Counted from the first letter of the stretch, positions 12,931 through 27,000 are shown. The stretch is 64,000 nt of DNA from Lycocorax pyrrhopterus obiensis (GCA_014706295.1 JACSVZ010000007.1:54264975-54328974), one strand, 5' to 3'. Notes: generated by a model not told the origin, from the letters alone. Made by a program: numbers and translations.

Positions 12931-15900
12931 GGAAAGACCTTTGCAAGGGTGCGGATTTGTAAAAATAACCCGTGGCCTTGTCACTGTAGCCTGCTGGAAA
13001 CCCTGTTTGTGGCAGCCGTGCAGCCTCGGGTATGAGCGTGCGAGCACGCTGACCATGTACAAAGCTCACTGGTAAGGTACAGGCACAGTCCCTGACCTGC
13101 CTTTTCCCAGTCCTGTTACCCAGATTCTCTGGTTCTTCAGCGTTTTCCTGCCCTGAATTCATAAACTCTCCTGTGACACAGTATTTTCCATGGAAACCAG
13201 TGATGAAGTCACAGACAAATGTTCCTCGCAGTTCTGTCATCAGCTGCCCTTTCAACTAAATGACGTAAACAGGGGAGGGTGGCATCTTACCTCAGCCCTC
13301 TCCCCTTGCCCCTACACCAGTAGGGCTCTGAGCCAAAGCCCACTGCCCTGTGCCAGACTTCTCTCCCCTCCCTCCCTCCCTCCCTTCAGCCCTACACACA
13401 GCCAGGGTGAAGAAATCTCTCTTCCTCCAGCTCTCCCCTGCTGGGGACCATACCTATCCCAGGCAACTCTGTGTTTTTTACCGTGGCTTTGGTGCATCTC
13501 TCCATTCACATTTGTGCAACTGCAGCAGGCTCGTGTGGGCGCCTACCTGTTCCTTGGCTTCCTGGTGAAAATCCATTTACTGGATAAGTGAAGTGAGGAA
13601 ACAACACAGCTGAGGAAATTGCTGGTGTCCTCAGCAGGCAGGCCTTCACTCCACATGCCAGCTGGACCGGCACTGCCATTGCTAGGAAGAGAGAGTCAGT
13701 TCAAATGGGCAGCCCGATTGCCAATATGTCTTCCTGATCCAATGTGGCTGCTTGGAATAGAAAGAAGCTCTCATGCAGTAATGCAAATTATCATTGTAAG
13801 TCAAATAACAGTAATAAATAGCTAGGGTGATAATGCTGATTGTAATGATTGTGTTTATTGTGGCAATGCAAGACAAGAACAAAATGCCACTGAGCTGATC
13901 CCATAAGCTGTCCTTGGCCCAAGCAGACTGCAATCCCGGCACACCGCCCTGCACAGTGACAGGAGGTGGGGGATGTTCACATCAACCACACACAGGTCCT
14001 TGGGAAGGTTTGCAGGTTGTGACCTGTTCAGTCAGAGATACTGGCCTGTCTAGTGCCTCCAAATATTCTGATGATTTTGTTTTAAAAGCAAGCTCAAAAT
14101 AAGTGAGAGCTGAGTGGATTATTACTTGGCTTTAGACTGCTGAAGGATGAGGCTTTTAATATGCATGGCCAGTTTGCAGAGCTTTTCTCTTCCATTGCTC
14201 TTTTGCAAAGCATTTAAAGATATTGACTTAGAACTATAAAGCAAACTCTCAAACATTAATTCCAGACAAAAAGCCTTTTTTTTTCTCTGGGAACTCTGAT
14301 TGGGAAGATGTAGCTAGTAGCTGCACTTGATTTATAAAGGAGCATCCTTGCAGTTCTGACCCCTTGAATATTGCAGATGCCTTGGGAATATGATTTTTCA
14401 AACCCTGACTACCTGTGAGAAGCCAGGGTGTGACTGCCGTGACTGCTGGGCTGGATGTTATCCTGGAGGAGGACCCCAGGGTGGGTCTCTTGGTGGTCAG
14501 GAGTGGGGGCCTGTCTCTTCCCAGCGGTGGGGACTGCACAGCAGCGCATTCCCCCCTTCAGCTGATGCTATCTGCAGCCTGCGTTGCACTGCAGAGGAAC
14601 AGGCAATCACTCCTGCATGTCTCAGTCCATAAACCAGCTCATAAATCACCCTGGCAGCAGCAGCCCAGGGAGGGGACAGGAGCTTGTGGTAGTATTTCTC
14701 CATCATTTCCAGCCAGAACCCTCTTTCCAAAGTGTCATTTTCCCCACCCTTAAATCCAAATTTAGTGCTGAAGATCCTGCTTGCTGCAGCAGAAGTCCAT
14801 AACCATGCCCTCTAACCGTGATGGGGATGTTAACCACAGCCCTGCGTTGTAGCTGCAGCAGCAGCAACTGTGTTGGCAGGGCTTCTGGCTGCTCCCTGCC
14901 TGTCAGAGGCTTTGTCCTTCCAGGCTGTCTCTTCCCCTATAACAGTTAACAAATAAGATGAATTAACTGAGCAATAAGATGCCACATTGCGGCCTGTGAC
15001 TGGACTTCTCCAGTCTGACTAACAGCAAACGCTCCTCTAAGTCAGCAGCCCTGAGTCCCTGGGGAGTGTCAGAGCTTCCAGCACTCAGGTTTGCTGCAGA
15101 CCAAGTCACGGTGCCACTCCTGGTTTCGTGCGAGCTGACGTGTGAGCACAAGCCTGGGTGTGGGGATGAGCAGGGCATCCAGCTCGCAGCCACCGGCTCC
15201 CCTAAGTAGCCCTGCATTTATAGATTTAATGGTTCAGCTTTGCAGCGTGCCAGATGTAGGCCAAAACAGTTCACTTTCCCCACCTTCCCCTTGCAAATTG
15301 TTAATAAAAAGTAAGTATAAAAAGGAAGGAAAGAATTTTTGTGTTGCATCATAAGATTGGCATAATGCCAAGGTCATGTCATTTTCCCACTCAGCTCAGA
15401 AGCCTTCCTACAACCAGACCCCAGGCTCTGTCTTCAAGTCATTCACCCTGCCTTGTCCCCCCTTGGCCACTTTGCTTCCCCTGGGTAGGCAATATTGATG
15501 GCTGATTTGTGGTCTTCTGCTGCTTGTGGTTACACTTTTGTTTTCCCCCCTCAGCAGCTACTCGGAATCCCCTCCCAAAACCGCCTGTTGACTGCAGAGG
15601 TCTCTCTTAAGTAATTTCCAAAATTTTCTAACAGAGGTTTTGTGGTGAATGAGGACAAATGGAGAGGAGTTTAACCATGGGCAGCAAAGGGGCTGGTTTT
15701 GCTGCTGCCCTCTGCTTTGTTGCATCTTGCAGTCCCCCATCCCATCCTTCGGCAGGAAGACCCTGGGGTGGGAGGGGACTGTCTCTGGGAGGGTGTTTGC
15801 ACAGCACCTCACCCCCATGACTCACCAAGGAGCCCCCCAAGGAGCCCCCCAAGGTGCAGTGAGGGTGGCATGCACACCCAGTAGGTTCAGAGGTGCCACC

Positions 15901-17093
15901 AAGGGGGTCTCAGTGCACAGCTATAGACAAAGTCCTGCAGCTGCAGGGCAAGGAAAGCATGTGCTTGTGTCTCCCCTAAGTACAGCTGGTTTCCTCTCCA
16001 GGGCACAGGCTAGAGAGGACTTTGTTCAGCCATTTTACGTAATATTAAGTTGAAAATGAAACAGAAAAAAAAATTTAGCTGTCTTTGAACCAGGATCAGT
16101 GCTAGAGTGCTGAATAAAAGTAAGTGCTTTACCCTGCCTGGGGCTCCAGGTACCTGGCAGGGAATGAGTAAACTTACTGCCCAAATGAGAAGTGAATGAA
16201 CTTCATTTACTTGCCTTCACCTTTGATGTGCAGAATCAAAATCTTTGCCCCTTCCTGTGCTGATGGAAACAGCACAAAGCTGGGCAAGGCTTCCTCAGGA
16301 CCCTTATGGTCCTGTGATGTCCCCTTCTTCCCCTGCTGTCTGCCCCTTTGTCTGCTGATCAAAAACCTGGATTCATAGAGACTGATTCTGGGGTAAGAAC
16401 TATGTCTTCACTCATTTCTATTATACATCAAGAGAATATCTGCTTATCTGGAATAAAAATAAATCCAACAGCACAGGAATCAAAAGGCAAAGTTCAGCCT
16501 AGGCACCGGCCTTTCTCCAGCTGGGAGACCAACACCCAGCCCCTCCTGGCTGCTCCTGAGCAGTAAATAATTCCTGATGAAGACAAAGAAGATGGGGAGA
16601 GGCAGACAGAGAACACATGCTGCTTCATTTAGCAGCACATCCCCAACTTTAACTGCACTGAGCGGCCATGCCACTGGCCAGCATTTATCCCTCTGATAAA
16701 AGAATGTGTCAGGAAGTGGCTTGCAGGCTGCCAGGATGGAGGTGGCAGCGACATGAGTGGCTGCTCCCTCTGGAAAACACTGGCAAACAAATGTCACACC
16801 TTCCCCTATGTCTGAGCCACACAGGGCTCTGTGATAGCGGATGGTCAGCATCAGGAACAAGGGCAAGGAAAGGGGTTTGGCAGCTGCTGGCCTTGCAAGG
16901 GGCTGTGCCTCAGGGCATTTGTTCCATCAAGGGTCAAATCCAGTGTCTGCAGACTGCAGTGGGAATCTGGCAGCTGGACTCCATGGGAGCCAAGCCGATG
17001 CTTTAAGGTAGTAGCCTGGGCCCTCTGACATGGCCAGCTCTGTGCTGGACCCCATGCCATTGTCGCTGTTTTCCCCATGGACGAGTAGAGAAA
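12931..17093. other. Non-coding, no feature recognised
   Basis: Contains a short CCCT-rich stretch near 13365-13385 and a 14-base tandem with six C residues near 15832-15856. No gene or repeat family was recognised. Confidence 0.55.
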
Positions 17094-17350
17094 TGACACG
17101 AAGTCCTGGCTCAGGGATAGATGGAAGCGCTTTAATGATTTCTTAGAAGGCTTTTATATGTTAGTTCACAAAGTGTATTAAGTGGCATAAGGTAATTGGT
17201 TTTTTGCCATCCACCCCTTAAGGGGATTGGTCAAGTTCTAAGACACCCATCCCTGAATGTTTTTCTAGTTAGAACCATAACAATTCTGCAAAACAACCTG
17301 CAGCTGCAAGAAGTTTACAAAACTGTAACATTGTTGTGAGTTACTTGCAT
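17094..17350 (-). mobile_element. Probable endogenous retroviral LTR fragment, antisense
   Basis: Read on the minus strand, the stretch has LTR-like order. A CCAAT-type 'ttgaccaatccc' comes first, then a TATA-like ACATATAAAAGCC, then ATTAAA about 25 bases on, and finally sequence ending GTGTCA, compatible with a TG...CA boundary at 17094. The other boundary is not clear and no flanking duplication was found. No retroviral genes are present. The call rests on signal order and general likeness to avian LTRs, not on a database match. Confidence 0.45.
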
Positions 17351-17801
17351 GGGAAAGACAGAGCTCTCACAAAAATGCTGCAGAGAGCTGAAGAAATTCC
17401 CTGCTGAAGTGTTTTCAGCATCCATATGCCATCAGCACTGAGAGCACGTCTCACACAGGTGGCACTGATAGCAGGAGCAGGGTCTTCTTCCCCACCTCAT
17501 GATGGCATCTCATGAGAGACAGGAGGCATCCCATCTCTGCTTCAAGTGGAAAGGGTTTGCATATGGCAGTGGCTGGGCAGTGGGCAGTGGCTGGTGCTGT
17601 GCTGCCTGAGGTCAGCTGTCCTCTGTGGTGCCGGTGGTGCTTTGGAAGGATCTGTTGGTGAAAAGGCCTAGCACCAAGGGACTAAGAAAGAAAGCTGAGC
17701 CTTTCTGTTCACCTCTCTTGCCTCCTGCACTACTTCTTTGATTGTTCATTGGGGTGGTTGGAAAGGCACGTTGCCCTCAGTCCAGTACCTTGTATTGTCT
17801 C

Positions 17802-18004
17802 CTTTTTTACAGTGAGGTTGGTGAAACACTTGAACCGGTTGCCCAGAGAGGTGGTAGATGCCCCATCCCTGGAAACATTCAAAGTCAGGTTGGACAGGGC
17901 TCTGAGCAACCAGATCTAGTTGAAAATGTCCCTGCTCATTTCAAGGGCTTGGATTGGATGGCCTTTAACAGTCCCTTCCAACCCCAAATACTGCATGATC
18001 CCAG
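17802..18004 (+). mobile_element. CR1 LINE 3' end, sense
   Basis: Matches the CR1 terminal region in order: 'ttttttacagtgaggttggt', 'ttgcccagagaggtggtaga', 'tgccccatccctggaaacat', 'ggttggacagggctctgagc', 'cccttccaaccccaaata' and the tail. It is 5'-truncated, as is typical of this LINE. Confidence 0.9.
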
Positions 18005-19739
18005 GATGGCTCATGTGCAGTTGATGTTGCTGAGACCTGGATGACCAGACCAAAGGGACACCAAACTTTATTCTCCCTGTCAGCTGTGAACTACCTTGCT
18101 ATCTACTAGTGAAGTTCCATCTTGATGGGGAAACCCTCCAGTCTGAATGATACCATTTCAAAATAGCTTTGCTTTGTTTTCCAAAGCCTTCAGGCATTTC
18201 TAACACACATTATCCTTGCAAAATTTTCCGAGAAAGTGACATATAAACAGTGATTCTCACAGAGAAAGAACATGTGCTTTCCACTTCACTTACACCCTTT
18301 GTACTGTGAGGCAGAGGAGCTCTTGGATCAATTGGCAGGGTGTGCTCCTCCTTGCTAAATGCTCCAGTAAGCCCAAAGAAACCCAACCAGTGAGAAGGGA
18401 AAGGCAGACGCATCACCAAATGGTATAATTCTCCATAAATTTTCAGTACCTAGTGACTTATGTCTCTGAATAAAGCACATCAAGCATATTGGATGGCTCA
18501 GTGGCTGTTCTACACCAAAACGTTTTCTAGCTCCTTTGTCACATTCTGTCACTAAATCTCATGGAGTATCTCACAGGAAAATGAGGTGGAATTGAAATAA
18601 ATTGGCCTGGAGGCAGCTGCAGGCTTGTGGGTGTTTAATGTGTAAAAGACTAGAAAGCATCACTTCAGTTCCAAGATATTCATTTGCAAAGGATTATTTC
18701 ACAAGTGCTATATGCTCTATTATTATTTGTGTTGTTATCAGGACTTAGATTTCAATTTTGCAAAAATAGGACCTCTTTGAATTTGACACCTCACCGCAAG
18801 AGATTAAGAAATTGTCCTGCACTGGGCAGCTTATATTTGAAATACAGAGAACAGATGAAAGGGGGAAAGAAAGGCATGGGAAGGTTCTGTTACCTGCCTG
18901 AGTTCATGCAGCAAAGCATCAGACCCCAGTTCACAGCCCTGCAGCTGCAGGCACATCTTGGTAATCACCAGCAAAGCTTTGGGTGGCATGGCTTGTCACT
19001 CTTTGTGTCTCAGAATGAGTTACGGCTCGAGTGAGGAATACAGCTGGGGCTGAAACATGAAAACATGAGGGGAAAGAATAATAGAGAGGACTGAAGGACA
19101 ATGAGCACATCTGCAGGATGGCTTCACAGGGATGAAAGGAAGAGGTCAGGTGACAGAAGCCGACAGCGGTGCTGACAGTGCCCTGGCAGAGAACAGTTTG
19201 GAAGGTGTCTAGAGAGGAGCAAGAGAGGGGAAAAGGGCTGTCAAGCAGGCGTAGGGTCATGGCTGGTGAAAAGGGAGGTGAAAGCTGGGGTGAAGTGGGT
19301 GAAGAAGGGGCAGAGCTTGCAGACAGGCTGGGAACAAGGAGGAAGGCAACAGCTCTCTGAAAGTTCTGCAAGTTGAAGGCTTAGATGAAGATTTAAACCA
19401 GGTTGCAGAGTAGATGGAGGACACCACAGGGACAGGCAGGCTCAATCCCATGGGACAGAGGGTAGCAGCAGCGAAAGGAATTGCAGCAACACATCCAGCA
19501 ATACAGCTACTGCAAGACTTCAGCTTGAAGAAATGCAGGAAAGGGACAGAAGGGCAGGAAAGAGAAGCGACAACTATGAATGATCTTTTTGCCTGGGAGA
19601 AGGCACATCTGTCCCTAAAACTGGTGCAAAGGCGTGAAGGCAGGAGCATTAAATGAGGAACCCCTCTTGCTGGGGACGTGAACACAGCCGTGAGACCAAC
19701 ACACTCCGGAAAACTCAAACTACTGCCTTTTGCCTGGCA
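18005..19739. other. Non-coding, no feature recognised
   Basis: Unique sequence leading to the orphan CpG island. A stretch near 18885-18945 ('acctgcctgagttcatgcag') faintly recalls an MIR core but is too degraded to call. Confidence 0.5.
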
Positions 19740-20080
19740 GCTGGGTGCCGCAGCCCGGACTCCAGCTGTGTATCCCATCCACCCGGGGCTGCAGGACGGC
19801 CGGCAGGGCAGCGGGCTCCTGGGGCGGGGAGTCCCCGAGGCAGGGGCTGCGAGGCGGCCCGAGTTGTGCTGCTTGGGAAGGCCCACGAGAGGGAGCCAGC
19901 AGAAAAGGAACGGCGTCTCCTCCGCCGCGGAGCCCCGTGTCCCGCCGGCGTTCGCGGGGAGGATGCGCGGGGGCTCCGCGGGGTACCCGGCCCCTCGCAC
20001 CCCGCGCCAGGCACGACCTGCGCAGCTGCGGCTGGCCCCCGAAGGGTTAACAACCCATTTACACACGTGAAGCCCCGCCA
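19740..20080. promoter_or_regulatory. Orphan CpG island
   Basis: About 340 bases are GC- and CpG-rich (for example GGACGGCCGGCAGGGCAGCG, CCGCCGCGGAG), against flanks with almost no CpG. It contains GC boxes and no recognisable coding exon. Open frames on both strands here are GC artefacts. It lies about 18 kb upstream of the main island. It may be a promoter for a non-coding or alternative LBH-family transcript, or an unmethylated enhancer. Direction is unknown. Confidence 0.55.
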
Positions 20081-23000
20081 GAGAGATTTTGTAGGTAACC
20101 TTTGCTGCCAAAGGCTAAACCTGACATAAGGGGCACAGTTGGACGCCTCTGGTGCTCGCCCCTGTTCCTCCTGCTGCTCTGCTTCAGGTGTTCGGAGAAA
20201 TGAGCCTTTGCCATCGCAAAGTGGTGTCATCTCAGCCCCATCGCCATGGCCCCGCTCCCGGTGCAGGGGCCAAAGGGCTGGGATGGTCCCGTCAGCCGCC
20301 CTAAAGCCAGCATCTTCCCTGACACCGTGGAGGGAGGATGAGGAGGAGAGGGTGAGAACACTCAGCCTTGATGGGGTGGATGAAAGGTGCTTTCTCAGCA
20401 CCCACTGAAGTCTTCACCTCATCACTTCACTGGGAAATAAACGGGGCTTGGACTTGCTCAGGGATGATCCTTTGAGTTCTAAGCTCCTGAGGAAGGTGAG
20501 CACACGCTTGTGTTAAGCCTCAGTTTAAGCACTTTTCTGAGTCTGGTTACAGAGCTGAGCACCTTGCGGGGTGGGGGGGGGATCTGGACCCAGAGGAGGT
20601 GCATCCACTTGTTTGGGGATCTGCTCTTGTATTGCTGAAGTCTGTGGGAAGAGGCGGTGTTGGCCCAGGGAGCAGGGAGGTCAGCAGTGCCTGTGAAGCT
20701 CCCGGTGAGGGCTTTGAAACACCTCCTGTGCCGCAGCTGGGAAGCAGCAGCTCAGCTGACCAGAGTGAGGGAGACTCTTGAGGCTGCACTGATAAACTGA
20801 CACATAGACATTGGTGTTTTAAAAGGTGGCTACAAAGGTAAAATGCAGCCCCTATTGAAAGGCAAATTAGTAGCAGGCTCTCTCTAGCAAGTGTTGAGGG
20901 AAAGTGTACAGGGCCTGTGTTGTTATTACTCTCCCAAAGCTTCCTGCCACACTGAAAGAGGCACAGTCAGGGCTGAATTAATAATACATCATAATTTTCA
21001 AGTCCCAGAGAGGTGACTTGGAGGCAGTTCAAAAGTTCAATGAATTATCAGTTCCCCTTGGGTTCATTATTTCTTTTGCAAAGGATGCTATCAATCTCTA
21101 TAACTCACAAGCTACCAAAAATAATAATAAGTAAAAGATCATTATGTTGAAATATGTGTTGTAAAGCAGCATAGCAATTTGGAAGATTTATTCAGTCCAG
21201 AAGGGGCAATAGCTGCTGGCTAGAGATGGGCTGGACACCAATTACTGCTCTCACTCATTACTTCCATGGACAGAGATCGGGAAAACACCTGCAGTACATG
21301 AATAATTCTCCTTGAGTTAATATGTTTTCAGTGCTGATTAACTCTATTTATGCCTCATCTATAGTGATGCAAGCAATGTGATTCATTCCTTTATTTCTGT
21401 AGCTCTCTGACAAACTGCATTTATTTGCCACCTCTGACCTCCTCATGTGTATGCTGCCCATTAATCCTTCTCAGCCCGGGCTGCTACTGCCATCCCAGGC
21501 CGTTCAGTAGCCATCAAACAGCTGCTCCTCATTTTCTTTCCTTCATTTAAAAGCACCTGCTCTGCTACAAAAACGTGGGTCAAGGGAGAAAAGAGATGGG
21601 AAATTTCACTGTGATGATGGAGGAGGGGTGGGGTATATTTTGTGCACATGGTATTTGGTTCTGTAGGCTCTTTGTCCTATAGGGAAGCCTCAAGGTACTT
21701 CTGAAGAAATAATGATCAAATGTGATCTGTTTGGGGTATTCAGCCCTGAGTGACTGACAGCTGCAAGGTAAGGCACCCTGGCCATGCTCCATTAAGCAAG
21801 GCATGACCAGCTTGAAATCAAATGTTGCCACTGGTGTCACTGAGGACTAGCCTGTGTCATGGGATTTTTCTTTTCCACTTTTATTTTTTGGGTTTATTTT
21901 AATTTTTATTTCCCTAGCTTCTGCTCTGAGTCAGGGCTGCAGGGCTCATGACCTAGGGCTTACTCTTGAAACACGTTATGGCCAAACACTGTCTCCTGAG
22001 GCTGGCAGGATGAAGTCTGCAAAGGGACCTTGAGTGTATGAAATGTTCTTGCTTCTCCCCCATCACTACCCAAAACCAGCAGTAAAACTTGTCTTGAGTT
22101 GGGATGTAAAGTAAAAATATCTGACTGCTTGCAAGAAGTAGAGATGTTCTTTTGCTCTGTTGGAAGTGGAGATGCACTGCCCCGTGGAAATGCTGGCTGG
22201 TAGAATCCCTCACATTCACAATGGCAGCACAGACCCCAGTCTGAGAGAAAACCGGGGAAGTTTGACTTCTGTTTCATCATTTAACCATCCATGCCACGAA
22301 TATTTTTTCCTTTACATAGAATATCTTATTTTTCACATATCCTTCCATGCTGTCCTAGATCCAACACTTGGGACCTGCAGCATTTCCCATAACCTAGGCA
22401 GAAGGAAGTTTGGCCTATCTGTTAAGCCTTGGTCGTGTTCTCCCTACAGCACAAATGTGCTTTCCTGGTGTGGGACAGGCTGGATTCCCTGGAGGAGCTG
22501 AAATACCTCGTCTAATACCTGATTCCCACCACTGGGCTATGAATCTTTTTCCTCTGACTTTCTGGGGGCAGGTTCCTCATTTGCATTTTCCTTTGATCAT
22601 TGTTTTAAAATCTTAAGGGATTCAGCTGCCTGCTCTGTTTATCTTGCTACCCTTTTTTCTCATTCAAGGTCTCCAAGCACCTTCTCTAAGAATGAGATAA
22701 AAGCTTGCACTGAGACCCTGGCTGTTTTGTCTAATTCTCCAGTCTGCCTGGATTTCCTCACCGGCCCCGACAGGCTTAAATGTCATTGTACCTTTGTGTA
22801 GATGCTTCAAGATAGCTCACTGTCCTCCTCCTCCCTGCATTTCAAACCACACTTTTATTTCCAGTGTGTCCAAGGTCTTCTCTTTTCTCAGTAGCAATCT
22901 GTGCTCGGCAGGCCACTCTGCACTCCAGAGCCAGGTCACCCTGCCCAAGCCTTCAGTGAAGAATTTGTTCCAAGGGGCCTCCTGCCACTGATGGTTGTGG

Positions 23001-23910
23001 TTCAGGTGTTGTCTCTGCTGGTGCTTTTTGTCATCATCTGGTACTCATCGAATTATAACTGGACAGTGTGGGGGAGTTTGGGGACAAAAGGGTCAAAGCT
23101 GGCAAGGGTGGGTTAAATCCACCAGTTAAACCAGTTTGTGGTGGCCGAGACTGGGACCTGCCACTTACTGAGCAACTCAGTGCCTTCTGCTGGTGTGAAA
23201 CAGCCCCAAGTCAAACGAGGACACATTGCATCTGGAGATATTCTCTGCCTCCAGAAGATCAGCAGGATATCAAAGGCTTAAGTAAGAAAGAGGAAGGCCC
23301 TTAAAATGAGCTTTTATAGCCCCACTGTTGTGTTTTGGCATGGCAGAGTGGTGTTTCAGGCAGAGGTGAGGTCAGATAACTGCTGGCAGAACATTGGGTG
23401 GCCAGGTCAGACTTCATCAAAAAACACTGAGATCTGGACTTGAGAAAAATACTGTAATTTGAAAAAATTCATATAATTTGCTTTTCCCAGGCTCGCTGTT
23501 GAAGGAAAGTCATCAGTACTGAGAGATGGTTAGATGTGAGAGGCGGCACGATGGTCCACAGATGGATGGACATTGGAGTCAGGCTGTATGGGGATTAATT
23601 GCTGCAAGCCCAGAAAATAACTGTAAAGGGATAACACAGCTGCTGCTGGAAAAAGCAAACCTCTTGGCTTCTTGCACCACCTCATGCACAGTGTTCCCCT
23701 CCCCTCCATCTCTCCCTGCTCCCTGTGTGCTGCCATAAGGCACGTCCTGGAGCCGTGCTTAATGGAAAAGTGATTTGTCTCATAACTGCAGCTTTACACA
23801 GTGTGCTACTGTGGGCGTTACAAATTGCTAAGCAGATTTAAAGTGTTCTTTGAGTTGCAAACTGCAGTATTTCTCCACGTAGTGATTATTATTCATCTTT
23901 TCCAAGACAC

Positions 23911-24003
23911 CGTGGGCCTGATCCTGCAATCTGCACTCCTATTAAAGTCGGTGCTGTGGGAGTACTGCCGGCATACAGACGGCAGGAGTAAGACCCAATT
24001 AAT
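23911..24003 (+). repeat. Ancient sauropsid interspersed repeat fragment
   Basis: The start 'gtgggcctgatcctgcaatc' and the later 'ggcaggagtaagaccca' resemble an old repeat with near-inverted ends ('ggcctgatcctgca'...) found across reptile and bird genomes, probably a non-autonomous DNA element. Only about 90 bases can be assigned. Confidence 0.4.
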
Positions 24004-24038
24004 TTAGCCGCAGGGAAGAGTAGGGCAGCAAACAACCT

Positions 24039-24096
24039 TTTTTCCTTTCTTGTTTTCCTTTTTCTTTCTTTCTTTTTTTTTTTTTCTTTTTCCCCC
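24039..24096 (+). repeat. Polypyrimidine (CTTT)n-rich tract
   Basis: Nearly 60 bases are almost pure C and T, mostly T, with CTTT units and a T13 run. It follows the ancient repeat fragment ending near 24003 and may derive from a poly(A) or simple-repeat tail on the opposite strand. Confidence 0.85.
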
Positions 24097-27000
24097 GTGC
24101 TTGTATGTGAATTTTCTTGTTCTGTGGCCACTTCCAGAGAAGTGTGTCTGGGTGCAGGCTGCTGGCCAGTGCTGCCCAGGTGTGCTCACCAGCTTCCCGA
24201 CTCTCTAGGAACATGTTCCTTTCCACTCTGCCTCCTTCTTTCTGTCTTTCTCTTGGGTCAGATGACCAGGAAGTCTTTCTCAATGGAAATGTCATCCAAA
24301 CTGAGCTGTGTGCATGGTGGGAAGGGGCATTGATAATTAAAATGCTGCCTGGAAAAGATGGAAGCCTAAAAATGTGTTGTGTATGTATGCCTTTAGCCCT
24401 GACTCACACCACCAACCCTGCAGGGGCTGGTCCCCACCAAGAGTAACCCTGCATGGGATGCTGCAGACAGAATTTGTGGGTCTGTTCCCACCCAACATCA
24501 GGGTCTGTTTGTGGGCAATCTGGAAAAAACCTCTGACCCTCATTCACCCTCTTCTCCTGGGGAAGACAGCTCAGTGCTCTCCTGAAGGAGAAGGCAACTC
24601 TCCTTCGGTGACTGGCCTGCTGTGCTCTCCCTGCCTAGAGGTCGTGGCACCAAGGTGGTGAGCTCCTGCTGCACTGAGCATAAAATCCAGGATAGCTGCC
24701 CTGGTAGCCCAGCCCATGGGCTGTCCCACTGGCCCTTGTGTCACTGTTACCTCCGTCCCAGGAGGAGACTTGGCATCAGGCTCAGTTAAAGAGCATTGAG
24801 GCAACAGCGAGCCTCATGGTGTGAGGTGTTCATGGAAACGTGTGTTGCTAAGCAAAGAGGGTATTGTGCTTTGTATCAACTGGAGTGTTCTTAACTTGTG
24901 ACATTGCACGCCTTGAGGAGACTTGTAACAGCTGAGCCCTGGAGCCACAAATATATGGTCTTGAAGCCAAGGATGAGCTGGAGTCATCCCAGCAGGAGGA
25001 GGGTGTTTGTGTGACTGTGACACTGGGACACTTGGTGTCCTCAGCAAGGGCTCCTCAAGTCCTGCTGGGCTTTGGATGAGACCGACAACCATGCAGGGAG
25101 ATCTCTGCTTCCTTGCCCCAGATCCCAGCAGCACAGGGTGATGCCCGGGTGAGAGAAAACATCTCCCCCTTGCTTCTTTATGAAAGTTTTCTGGGATTTT
25201 TTACTGGTCTCACAGAAAGCCATGACAAATCTCCTATCCTCTCCCAGGGAGGCAGTGCCAGCCAGGAAGACCTTAGGGAGTGAAAAACACTCTGTCAAAA
25301 ATGTAAGAAAAAGCAAGTGGAGAAAGATCATGATTAGTTGCTTTTCTGCCACGTGCATGTATAATAATGAACCTTGGGAGCGAGGCCACGTTAGTCCTAA
25401 TTACAGCTCTTTAAATATTTATATAGCTTAATCTGCTCACCTTGCTCGTTGGCCCAGTCCAGCATATCTGTAGGGCTGCCCTTTCCAGCTCACCCCAATT
25501 CATATATTTCACAGGCCCCTGGGTAGCTATTACTTTGCTTTATCTGAGAGGGGGGAAACAGATTACACCAGAAGGGTAAACCCCAGGCAATAAGGATACA
25601 GTGTTAAATAAAATCAAGAGGTACAGATGTGTTGTTTTGCCTGCACAACAGGTTCATTACAATCTCCTCTCTCAACATCATTTATGCAGATTTTTAACAA
25701 ATGCAAAACCTGCAGATTTCAGGAAAATTAGGCATTGGACGTGCCCTGAAGAATCAACTGAGACAACCACACTTGATTTCCTGTGGGACCTCCATCAAAT
25801 TGTAAATGATACCTTCAGCAGTAACAGAGTAGTACATTAATCCCCTCTTTCACCTCTCAATGCTTCACTACAACAGGTCTATTTAGATGGAATAGGAATG
25901 GCTGGGAGATAGATTAGATGCTCATGGCTATGATGTGGGATCAGTTGTGTAACCAATCCCTTCTTTAGCCCTTTTCTTGCAGTCTTTTTTCAAATACCTT
26001 TCTTTCGACAGATCTAGGAATCCCAGGCTGATTTCCAAAGAACTACTTGTAAACTAGAGGAGTGAAAATCCAAACTAATGTTAGTTTATATCCTCCAACC
26101 GTGGATCACACCCACTCCCCATTCTGTACACTGACCATCTAGGGGATAAATCCATGTAGTAACTGTCCCACAAAAAGTCTGTGAGGAAGCAGGCAAATTA
26201 TGGACCATCTGTAACACCACCACTGAAATGACCATCAATATGTACAGAAAAGCTGGGCAGCTCTCAGGATTCTGGCAATTGGAAGAGCCTCTAATGTAGC
26301 ATACTTCATCCTGAGCACCCTTACGAGCCTGTTATGCCAGCAAAACACCACATCTGTACCTCCTGTTGCTTCCACAAAACCTTCATTAAGGAGATGTTAC
26401 ACCAGCGGGACTAACTTAGTTTGCACAAAAAGTGCCTGATGTACTCATGCTGCTCCCTTCCATACCAAATTTCCTGGCTAGTCTAGGTCTAAAATAAAAA
26501 ATGAAATCAAAACAGGGACCATTCTCTAGCTCTGAAGCCAAGTGGCACACATTAGCCATTTCCAGTCCATAGTACATCTGGTTCTGGGTCTCATCCGAAC
26601 CCCTTTGCTGTCCCTATGGCCTTAATACAGTATTCTTAGAATTATCTTTTTATTTAGTTTTTTTCCCCACTTCTAAGTGTCTGAAATAGTATTGCAGTTG
26701 AGCAGGGTGATATTTTATTTCTGTGAAAACAGGGCTATGGAAATGGCACACTCCTGGTGTGGTCCTGGAGTGACCATTGCATCTTCAGACAAGACCTGTT
26801 TGGGTCTTGGGTGTTCGGAACAAGGTGATGTACCAGCTACCCAGTGCTGCCCCATGCCCTGTGACATCTGTCCTGGAGGCGTGGGCAGCACTGAGCCTTT
26901 GCCACAGCGGTCTGTCCTTGAGGAAGCAGAAGGAGCATTGCCTCCTCCTGAGGGGAACTGAGGAGTGGGAAGAAAGGAGGTGAATGGCATTCCTGAAATG

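Noticed and set aside
18885..18945. Possible MIR core
   Set aside because: Only a few words match. Too degraded to separate from chance without a repeat-library alignment.
19257..20401. Open frames of 228 and 284 codons (minus) and 158 codons (plus) over the orphan CpG island
   Set aside because: Same GC effect. The frames overlap on opposite strands, with no splice context or recognisable domain.
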